Of a stretch of 39,166 nucleotides of DNA, positions 33,403 through 39,166 are shown one piece after another (within the stretch, counting starts at the first letter, position 1; every line of letters begins with the position of its first letter). The stretch covers positions 1 through 39,166 of the forward strand of contig NZ_AQQZ01000012.1 of assembly GCF_001205715.1 (NCBI RefSeq). The letters run 5' to 3'. A model generated the notes under the pieces. It saw nothing but the letters and a program-made list of their open reading frames with translations. It was not told where the DNA came from and searched no databases. The DNA is from Pseudaestuariivita atlantica (GTDB taxonomy: Bacteria > Pseudomonadota > Alphaproteobacteria > Rhodobacterales > Rhodobacteraceae). Both the position numbers and the translations under genes were made by a program.

Positions 33403-33526
33403 CCCGTGGGCGGGGCTGAAAGGAAAGCAAGCTTTCTGATTTGTGATCCCTCAAGGGGTCGAGAAAGCAATCCCGGATGCGCTGGCAAGGACGTCAGACA
33501 CCGGCCAATCCAAAAGGAACTATCCC

Positions 33527-34255
33527 ATGTTCGCAGGAACCCTCACCCGCAATGTCGAGACCGCAGCCGCTCAGTACTCCGGCATGATCCACTCGACGCG
33601 CTTTGACATCGCCATCCAGTTGGAGGCGCGGGCCAAGATGTCCGAACGCAGCCCGGATTTTGACGTGACGGCAGTCAACAAATCGGGCCGCAAGGTGCGC
33701 ATCGGCACGGCCTGGAACGAAACCGGCAATACCAGCGGCAACCCCTACATCTCGATGCAGATCGATGTCGGTCTCGGCCCGTTCCGGGTCAACGCGGTGC
33801 AGACGAAAGAGGCGCGCAAGTCCCGGAGCGGCGAATTCGAGATCATCCCTCTTGTCTCGAACAGCCTGATGAAATCCGGCTCGATCTCGGGCGAGCTCAC
33901 CGCCATGGACGCCGACAACGCCTTCACAGGCTACATCGCCAACATGATGTTCGATCTGGAGTTCATGCTGATCGATAACAGCTACAAGACCGAGGAGACC
34001 CATCCCGATTACCGCATCGAGGTCAGCTCGCCCCGTGGCACGCCGATCCGCGTCGGCTCGGCCTGGATGGCGAAAAGCAGCCGCACGGGCAATGAGTACC
34101 TGTCACTGCTGATCAACACGCCCGATGGCGACCTGCGCGTCAACGCCGTGCAGAGCGAAGAGCAGCGCGGCGGGCAGACTTTCTCGATCATCCCGTTCAT
34201 CGACAATGGCGATCAGGCGCAGGACACGGGCGCGGGGCTGTCGCTGGTCGCGTGA
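33527..34255 (+). CDS. DUF736-type protein with two repeat domains
   Basis: A 242-residue protein made of two similar halves. The second part of each half aligns clearly: VRIGTAWNETGNTSGNPYISMQI ... FRVNAVQTKE and IRVGSAWMAKSSRTGNEYLSLLI ... LRVNAVQSEE. DUF736 proteins are usually single-domain and near 110 residues and are markers of alphaproteobacterial conjugative elements, so this is a tandem duplication. Function unknown; single-strand DNA binding has been guessed for relatives. The ATG at 33527 follows AAAAGGAACTATCCC, the backbone leader pattern. A strong terminator follows. Confidence 0.8.
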   Translation: MFAGTLTRNVETAAAQYSGMIHSTRFDIAIQLEARAKMSERSPDFDVTAVNKSGRKVRIGTAWNETGNTSGNPYISMQIDVGLGPFRVNAVQTKEARKSRSGEFEIIPLVSNSLMKSGSISGELTAMDADNAFTGYIANMMFDLEFMLIDNSYKTEETHPDYRIEVSSPRGTPIRVGSAWMAKSSRTGNEYLSLLINTPDGDLRVNAVQSEEQRGGQTFSIIPFIDNGDQAQDTGAGLSLVA

Positions 34256-34286
34256 TCAGCGTTTGAGACTGAACGAGCTGAACCGA

Positions 34287-34319
34287 AAGGGGAGCCGTGG
34301 TGACACGGTTCCCCTTTTT
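34287..34319 (+). terminator. Rho-independent terminator after DUF736 gene
   Basis: AAGGGGAGCCGTG (34287-34299) pairs with CACGGTTCCCCTT (34304-34316) across a GTGA loop, with a single internal mismatch pair, followed by TTTTT overlapping the arm. It lies 31 bases after the DUF736 stop and ends the right-hand backbone operon before the convergent CBASS operon. Confidence 0.8.
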
Positions 34320-34487
34320 CTGTGCTGACAGGGTGTAGATACGCACTTGAGTTTGTTGAGTGCCGAACCGACCTACTGTGGTTCTCAGGATTATGCGCCG
34401 CCGTTGCCTCACGTCTAAAACGACCATCCGCCACAGTCACTCGGTTCCAACTCGGTTCACATCATACAATGAGATTAACAGCGGATT

Positions 34488-34964
34488 TTAGCGTTGTCGT
34501 TGAAGGCTGCGCCTCAACGCACGGTTGCCCTCGTTTGGGTCATCCTCTCCAGGGTGCTTCCCTCCGCCCTTCCATTCGTCCGATGCAAGCCATTCCTCGA
34601 AATAGATCAGCCAGAGGTGGGTCCAGGGGATAATGGTGAGGTCCAGACGCTTGCTGGCGTCCCATTGTCCGGTTCCGGGCAGATAGAGACAGAGCCGATC
34701 CGGGTCATGGTAGATATGCGGCAGGTCGCGTTGACCGGCGAGCAACCTCAAGTCAGGATCTACAACCCGAACGTCCGGCGTTCCGTCCCTCTCCAGGACA
34801 AGGGTGACCTGATACGTCCGGGAAAGCGGCGTAGGTTGTGCGTGAAAATGCCATTCCAACCGGCGCGGACCGACCACCCCCTCGCCGGCTACTGTCTTGG
34901 ACTTCTGCAGGAACAGGTACTGCTGGGGCAGTGTCAGCCGGTTTCTTGTGGTCGATCCCGCCAT
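34488..34964 (-). CDS. CBASS E2-like conjugating protein
   Basis: A 158-residue protein with the pattern of the stand-alone E2 of short type II CBASS: PHIYHDPDRLCLYLPG with the probable catalytic C92, then IIPWTHLWLIYFEEWLASDEWKGGGKH, the conserved Trp- and Gly-rich end. In CBASS, E2 or E1-E2 proteins attach the CD-NTase C-terminus to targets and prime it. There is no E1 or JAB peptidase gene here, so this is the E2-only form. It begins 5 bases after the CD-NTase stop and ends the operon. Confidence 0.82.
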   Translation of the reverse strand: MAGSTTRNRLTLPQQYLFLQKSKTVAGEGVVGPRRLEWHFHAQPTPLSRTYQVTLVLERDGTPDVRVVDPDLRLLAGQRDLPHIYHDPDRLCLYLPGTGQWDASKRLDLTIIPWTHLWLIYFEEWLASDEWKGGGKHPGEDDPNEGNRALRRSLQRQR

Positions 34965-34969
34965 CGCGC

Positions 34970-36169
34970 TTAGTCCCCGAAAAACTCGTTCTTGGGAACG
35001 GGCGTCGAAGCGGCCGATTTTTGGGTGGTCAGGCCAACACCCGCACCAAGCACGAGTGCCCCCGTCTTTCGCCCCTCGTTCAGCGCATCCATCCGCCGGT
35101 TCATGGTCCGGGCAACAAGTTTGTCACCCAGGCTGTCCTTCATGGAGCCTACAATCGCGTCGAGGCCAACGAGGTCACGCAGGGATTCGAAATCCGCAAG
35201 CGCCTTGCTATGCCACTTGTAGAAGGCTTCGACCCGCGCGGGTTCTTCATTCCAACGCTCGGCAAAATTTTCACCTTCGGTGGTCTCGTTCCAGACCGCG
35301 TAGATCTGACGGCCATTGACTAGGGGCCGCTCGATGAAGACCGGCATCAGGCGGATCGTGTCGATCAACACCTGGAGTTCGTCTGCGAAAACGTGGCGCC
35401 TGACGCACATCTCATAGGATCGCATGGCCAAGGTCGTGATGATGATCGAGATCGGTGCGATCTCCTCGTGAACATGCAGGAATTCCAGATCCCGGTGACG
35501 CTTTAGGAGTTGCACGGTCCGCCGCAGAATGCCCTTGACGGACTGACGTACCGGGAAAGGCTCGGTCGTCGCCGCATCGCGCTGCGCCGCGATGATCGAC
35601 TGCGTCATCTGCGGGACTAGGGCCGCCCTTTCGTCGAAGAGGGTCCGATAGGCCCGAGGATTCGTCGCGTGCCAATCCCGCAGCTTGCGATCGGGCACCA
35701 GCTCACCGCCGTTCATGCAGTTCGGGTTGGCAATGGTCGGGGAGATGTCGAGGTGAAAATCGCCGGCGTAGTTCAGGCGCCAGCAGCGCTTCTTTTCTTC
35801 CAGGATAGAGGCATAGTAGGCGTGCTCGCGCAGGCGCTTGCCGACCGCGGCCTTCAGGCGTGCCGGTGCGATTTCCGGGCCGAGGCCGAGGATGAAGCTG
35901 ATCAGGTCGACATCGAACTCGTCGCGCCCGATCGGTTTGATCGAGGTGCCGAGTGCGCCGGAGCCGTGCAGGTAGACATGGAGGGAAGCAAGCATCGGGT
36001 CGCTCGATCCGGCCAACCAGTCTGCGACGGCTTCGTAACTGGTACGGGCCTTCTCGAACTGGGTCTGGGTCCATTCCAGCTCCTGGCAGATTTCTTCGAG
36101 GATCGTGAAGACCTGCGCCCGCCGCTGAATGGCGGTATCGGTGAGGGGGTGCGAGAAGATCTGGTTCAT
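34970..36169 (-). CDS. CBASS CD-NTase (cyclic oligonucleotide synthase)
   Basis: A 399-residue nucleotidyltransferase. The active site is complete: HG69-S70 (LHGSGALGTS), D86-V-D88 (DEFDVD), and the third aspartate D141 (FHLDISP). On infection such enzymes make cyclic di- or trinucleotides that switch on the effector encoded just upstream. The C-terminus after about residue 365 is a flexible tail ending NEFFGD; in type II CBASS the tail end is the site of conjugation, and here the glycine is second to last. It overlaps the phospholipase gene by 4 bases. Clade and product cannot be told by eye. Confidence 0.9.
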   Translation of the reverse strand: MNQIFSHPLTDTAIQRRAQVFTILEEICQELEWTQTQFEKARTSYEAVADWLAGSSDPMLASLHVYLHGSGALGTSIKPIGRDEFDVDLISFILGLGPEIAPARLKAAVGKRLREHAYYASILEEKKRCWRLNYAGDFHLDISPTIANPNCMNGGELVPDRKLRDWHATNPRAYRTLFDERAALVPQMTQSIIAAQRDAATTEPFPVRQSVKGILRRTVQLLKRHRDLEFLHVHEEIAPISIIITTLAMRSYEMCVRRHVFADELQVLIDTIRLMPVFIERPLVNGRQIYAVWNETTEGENFAERWNEEPARVEAFYKWHSKALADFESLRDLVGLDAIVGSMKDSLGDKLVARTMNRRMDALNEGRKTGALVLGAGVGLTTQKSAASTPVPKNEFFGD

Positions 36170-37152
36170 GCCGCATTCCGTTCGAGTTGATGCACGGGCA
36201 CGAACGGCTCGGCAGGTTGCTGGAAGAAGATGGGGGTCAGAGTGGGGCTCGCGTGCCGGGCGCTCGAGGCGCCAAGCCCCTTGAGCCTCTGGATCTTGGT
36301 GGTGTCGTCGAGGGAAAAGAAACCGTCCGGCACGCTCGGCGAGTACCGGTGAACAGCCGTTCGGTCATGCGGATCACCTGTCAGATGACGGGCAATGCCG
36401 AGCGCACCGCGAGACTGACCGTCCATGAGAAGGCTGAGGGCCTTCAACCCGAGACCGGCCTTGCCGGGGGATTCCGGCAGCATGTAGACCTCGTCGACGC
36501 AGCCCAGGCTCAGGATGTGCAATTCCTGCGAAGACCAGCCGAGCATCGAAATCGCTTCGACGGTCGCGACGCCTACCGGATTGTTGCACCAAGTGCCGCC
36601 ATCTAGAAGCCCGACATCATCCACTGTCTTGTGACGCGCGAAATAGGTTGGAGCGGCCGACGTCGCCATCGCGGCGTCAAGGGCCGGCTTCCGGTAATCC
36701 TTAGTGAGCCGCGGATGATGCGACGTCTTGTAGATGTAGACGCTGCGCTGGTCGGCATCCCAGGCCGGGATCAGCAACCGGGTCTCAGCTTCGCCGATGA
36801 GCTTGTCGCCAAGGACGGCATGGAGTTCGTCCCGAAGCGTCGATGCATCGTGCTTCGGCTTGACCAGGTGACGCAAGGCGGCACGCGCGTCCCGAGCCTT
36901 TCGCCCGAACCAGCTGTTGTCCCCCGCTTGCCCGAAAATCGTCGGCCCGCGATTTTCGTAGAGTTCGAGGAGGGTTTTGGCCTGGATGCCGAGGGCAAGG
37001 CCGATCGCGAGAATACCCCCGGTTGACGTTCCCGCAATCAGGTCGAAGTAGCGGCCAATCGGCTCATCAAGGTCTTCTTCCAAACCCGCTAGGAAAGCCG
37101 CGGGTTGGGTGCCTTTGATGCCGCCACCATCGATGCTTAGGATGCGTCTCAT
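36166..37152 (-). CDS. capV: CBASS effector, patatin-like phospholipase (CapV type)
   Basis: A 328-residue patatin-like protein with oxyanion box DGGGIKG (residues 8-14), nucleophile S43 (GTSTGG) and catalytic D184 (DGG), all intact. CapV-type effectors are activated by the CD-NTase product and degrade membrane phospholipid, killing the infected cell. It is the first gene of the three-gene operon. Its promoter region is shared with the divergent HTH-ImmA/IrrE gene, 285 bases away. Confidence 0.9.
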   Translation of the reverse strand: MRRILSIDGGGIKGTQPAAFLAGLEEDLDEPIGRYFDLIAGTSTGGILAIGLALGIQAKTLLELYENRGPTIFGQAGDNSWFGRKARDARAALRHLVKPKHDASTLRDELHAVLGDKLIGEAETRLLIPAWDADQRSVYIYKTSHHPRLTKDYRKPALDAAMATSAAPTYFARHKTVDDVGLLDGGTWCNNPVGVATVEAISMLGWSSQELHILSLGCVDEVYMLPESPGKAGLGLKALSLLMDGQSRGALGIARHLTGDPHDRTAVHRYSPSVPDGFFSLDDTTKIQRLKGLGASSARHASPTLTPIFFQQPAEPFVPVHQLERNAA

Positions 37153-37308
37153 GATGCACCTAGCTTTTCTAAGACTGGATCAACCAGCCCATTATCAGGC
37201 AGTCCTACGATGCTCTGAAACCTTGGTGTCAGCTCGCCCGTAAACGGTATGTTCATGGCTGCTTCCTCGCTTCGTTGCCTGTCTAACGCCTCTTGGGGCG
37301 ATTGGGCG

Positions 37309-37418
37309 GTTTACAAATTTGCCTTCCTTTTGGCCTCGTGTTACAAATTAGGGACAAAAAGCCGCGCTTTCAAGCATTGCAGTTTACAAAATATCAATCA
37401 TATGGGTGAAATGTAAAC
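37309..37418. promoter_or_regulatory. Operator-like repeats between CBASS and HTH-ImmA/IrrE genes
   Basis: Three similar boxes on the plus strand, GTTTACAAATTT (37309-37320), TTACAAATTA (37341-37350) and GTTTACAAAAT (37382-37392), and an inverted TGTAAAC (37412-37418). The last two form a perfect 7-bp inverted repeat GTTTACA/TGTAAAC 23 bases apart. The AT-rich gap lies between divergent genes, so one regulator, most likely the HTH protein encoded at 37438, may control both. Confidence 0.6.
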
Positions 37419-37437
37419 CACCCACTGGGAGGACGTT

Positions 37438-38499
37438 ATGATTGGCAAGAGACTCAAAGGAGCCCGGGCGGCATCTGGCCTTTCGCTCCGTGCGCTTTCC
37501 GATGCCATGGAGAACAAGGTGTCCGCTCAAGCCATAGGCAAGTACGAGCGCAATGAAGACATGCCCGGATCGGGCGTGCTGCTGAGTCTTGCCCGAGCAC
37601 TCGAGGTCTCTGTTGATTTCCTGCTGAGCGATGACGAGCTTGAGTTGGAGGGCGTTGAGTTTCGCAAGTCAGCCAGTTCGTCAGCCAAGGAGATCGCGAC
37701 GATCGAAGCCAAGACGCTCAATATGGTTGAAAAGTACCTGGCTGTCGAAAGCTTGCTGAACCTTTCGAGTCAGGAATGGGATGCCCCGCACGAAGCGCCC
37801 TACTGGGTGACCGATGTTCGTGATGCCGAGGACGCGGCTCGCAACATGCGTGCTTCTTGGCAGCTTGGTCATGACCCGATTCCAATGCTTTCCGAACTCC
37901 TCGAGGAGCACGGCATAAAGGTGTTGTCTCTGGACGTTGATCGGATTGATGGCCTTGCGGCCAAAGTCCGTCGAAAAGAGCATCACTCCGCACGTGTTAT
38001 CATGATCAAGAAGAAGACCTGGTCTGAGCGGAAGCGCTTCAGTCTGGCTCACGAACTGGGCCACATGGTTCTTAGGGTCGCCGAAGGGTGCGATTCAGAA
38101 CGCGCCGCAAATCGATTTGCTGGCGCATTCCTCGTTCCGGCAGAAGTGCTTCGGCAGGAGATTGGTGCCCGCAGAACTGACATAAGCATTGGTGAGCTCA
38201 TTAGTCTGAAGGATCGTTTTGGCGTTAGCATTCAGGCGCTGACGTATCGATGCAAGGATTTGGAGATCATCAACCAGGCAACATTTGCGCGCCTCTTTAA
38301 GGTCTATAAGCAACGAGGTTGGCGGGATGAGCCGTTCGAGGAGCCGAATTCCATTCCTTGGGAACGAGAAGAACCGGACCGTTTTCAAAGGTTGTGTTTT
38401 CGTGCCCTCTCCGAGGGGTTGATTGGGTTGTCTCGCGCAGCTGAGCTTCTCGAAATACGAGTAAAAGAACTGGAAGAACGTTTGGACCACATGGCATAG
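37438..38499 (+). CDS. HTH-ImmA/IrrE metallopeptidase fusion regulator
   Basis: A 353-residue protein: Xre-type helix-turn-helix (residues 1-65, KRLKGARAASGLSLRALSDAM), linker, and an ImmA/IrrE zinc peptidase domain with H205-E206-L-G-H209 and third ligand E221 (DSERAANRFAGAFLVP). Such proteins repress genes and can inactivate repressors by cleavage on stress. In CBASS a related pair, CapH (HTH) and CapP (ImmA/IrrE), controls expression; here both parts are in one chain, divergent from the CBASS operon. Alternatively it is the antitoxin-like half of a module with the PIN protein that follows after 7 bases. GGGAGGACGTT precedes the ATG. GC is lower than the backbone. Confidence 0.88.
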   Translation: MIGKRLKGARAASGLSLRALSDAMENKVSAQAIGKYERNEDMPGSGVLLSLARALEVSVDFLLSDDELELEGVEFRKSASSSAKEIATIEAKTLNMVEKYLAVESLLNLSSQEWDAPHEAPYWVTDVRDAEDAARNMRASWQLGHDPIPMLSELLEEHGIKVLSLDVDRIDGLAAKVRRKEHHSARVIMIKKKTWSERKRFSLAHELGHMVLRVAEGCDSERAANRFAGAFLVPAEVLRQEIGARRTDISIGELISLKDRFGVSIQALTYRCKDLEIINQATFARLFKVYKQRGWRDEPFEEPNSIPWEREEPDRFQRLCFRALSEGLIGLSRAAELLEIRVKELEERLDHMA

Positions 38500-38506
38500 T
38501 CGCTGT

Positions 38507-38992
38507 GTGCAAGTTCTTGTTTCTGATACTTCTGTCCTGATCGACATCGAGAGAGCCTCGCTGACCGCAAGGCTCTTTGACCTCCCCTATGATTTCGTTG
38601 TTCCAGATATTCTTTATGAAGCGGAACTCCTTGATTGGATGGGCCCTGATCTGATCGATCTGGGACTGAGAGTGGAGGAGCTTACGCCAGAAGAAACCAC
38701 ACGCGCGACTGAGCTGAAGCGGGCGAAAGCTATGCTATCGACGCCAGATGTCTTTGCATTTTGCCTCGCGGCTGAGAGGGGCTGGGTTCTCCTTACCGGA
38801 GATGGAGCGCTCAGGGTTGAGGCAGAGCGCCAAGAAATCGCGATGCACGGCGTCCTGTGGGTCTTCGATGAGATGGAACGTCACGAGGTTTGTTCGACCG
38901 TCCTCCTCAAGTCGGGCCTCGAGGCGGTTCGTGATCACCCGAGATGCAGACTTCCCATCAGGGAAATCAATAGGCGCCTTGCGAGATACTAG
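38507..38992 (+). CDS. PIN-domain protein, possible toxin
   Basis: A 161-residue protein with PIN-fold acidic residues D7 (VSDTSVLID), E38 (ILYEAEL), D81 (STPDVFAF) and D99 (LLTGDGAL), so RNase activity is plausible. It begins at GTG 38507, 7 bases after the HTH-ImmA/IrrE stop, which indicates one operon. Pairs of HTH-ImmA/IrrE with PIN proteins have been predicted as toxin-antitoxin modules. Whether it also takes part in the neighbouring CBASS is unknown. Confidence 0.78.
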   Translation: MQVLVSDTSVLIDIERASLTARLFDLPYDFVVPDILYEAELLDWMGPDLIDLGLRVEELTPEETTRATELKRAKAMLSTPDVFAFCLAAERGWVLLTGDGALRVEAERQEIAMHGVLWVFDEMERHEVCSTVLLKSGLEAVRDHPRCRLPIREINRRLARY

Positions 38993-39058
38993 CTTGTTTA
39001 TTCGGCTTGCTGGAAGGAAATTGTTGCGAAGCTCTTCTTCGCTTTAGCCTGTCGGCCT

Positions 39059-39087
39059 CCCCTGCTCGGCTTCGCGTGTCGCAGGGG
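39059..39087. repeat. Inverted repeat at right end of window
   Basis: CCCCTGC (39059-39065) and GCAGGGG (39081-39087) are perfect arms around 15 bases, 67 bases after the PIN gene. No T-run follows. The remaining sequence to the window end is GC-rich and carries no recognised gene; it may be the leader of a further backbone gene or a transfer-related site. Confidence 0.35.
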
Positions 39088-39166
39088 AGAACGGCCCTTC
39101 GGTACGTCGCGCATTCGGCCATGCGGCCTCACCGCGGTGTGAACCGCCCCGGGTTTACCGGAGAGT

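Noticed and set aside
1-39166. CRISPR array, tRNA or rRNA genes
   Set aside because: No regularly spaced repeats and no tRNA- or rRNA-like sequence were noticed on reading either strand.

Overview
The window looks like a piece of an accessory replicon or integrative element from an alphaproteobacterium, most likely the Rhodobacteraceae/Roseobacter group. This rests on high GC, a FixL/FixK-type regulatory set, and a backbone of a ParB-like protein, a very large strawberry-notch-type helicase/methylase-like protein and a DUF736-type protein, as often seen on plasmids and ICEs of this family. No rRNA or tRNA gene was recognised. All family assignments come from reading the translations; no search was run.

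Layout. (1) 1-3616: element backbone: 3' end of an unknown gene, a ParB-like protein, and two conserved plasmid-type hypotheticals. (2) 3823-8096: lower-GC oxygen-response cassette: a FixL-like PAS hybrid histidine kinase that keeps the heme-ligand histidine, a convergent OmpR-type response regulator, a FixK/FNR-type regulator, and an Acg-like nitroreductase with a near-perfect FNR/FixK box upstream. (3) 8280-8912: tyrosine recombinase. (4) 9584-23570: a complete [NiFe]-hydrogenase locus: hypF, hypE, hypD, hypC, a CobW/G3E GTPase, a CooC-like ATPase, a Cys-rich MerR regulator, the small subunit, five consecutive small single-span membrane proteins, the large subunit, a divergent protease-like protein, a His/Cys-tailed protein, a Rieske-like protein with an altered second motif, and a canonical maturation protease. 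(5) 23609-27766: an opposite-strand block with a BtuFCD/FecBCD-type ABC importer (perhaps for nickel), a GST-like protein and a possible FmdE-like protein. (6) 28809-34255: backbone resumes with the strawberry-notch protein, a small protein and a duplicated DUF736 protein. (7) 34488-38992: a short type II CBASS operon (patatin phospholipase, CD-NTase, E2-like protein), divergent from a fused HTH-ImmA/IrrE protein and a PIN-domain protein, with repeated operator-like sequences between them.

How it may work together. The hydrogenase appears cytoplasmic-facing (no Tat motif on the small subunit) and may be held at the membrane by the five small proteins, with the Rieske-like protein as possible electron carrier. 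Nickel insertion seems to use CobW-like and CooC-like NTPases instead of HypA/HypB, neither of which is encoded here. The MerR protein probably controls the structural operon: a MerR-type promoter with a perfect dyad in a 20-bp spacer begins 4 bp after its stop codon. The cassette and hydrogenase seem to be cargo placed inside the element backbone. The CBASS end is a separate defence module whose neighbouring HTH-metallopeptidase resembles a one-chain version of CapH/CapP control.

The strongest candidate for a little-described system is the hydrogenase locus with five membrane mini-proteins between its subunits and a non-standard maturation set. The second is CBASS beside a fused HTH-ImmA/IrrE regulator.
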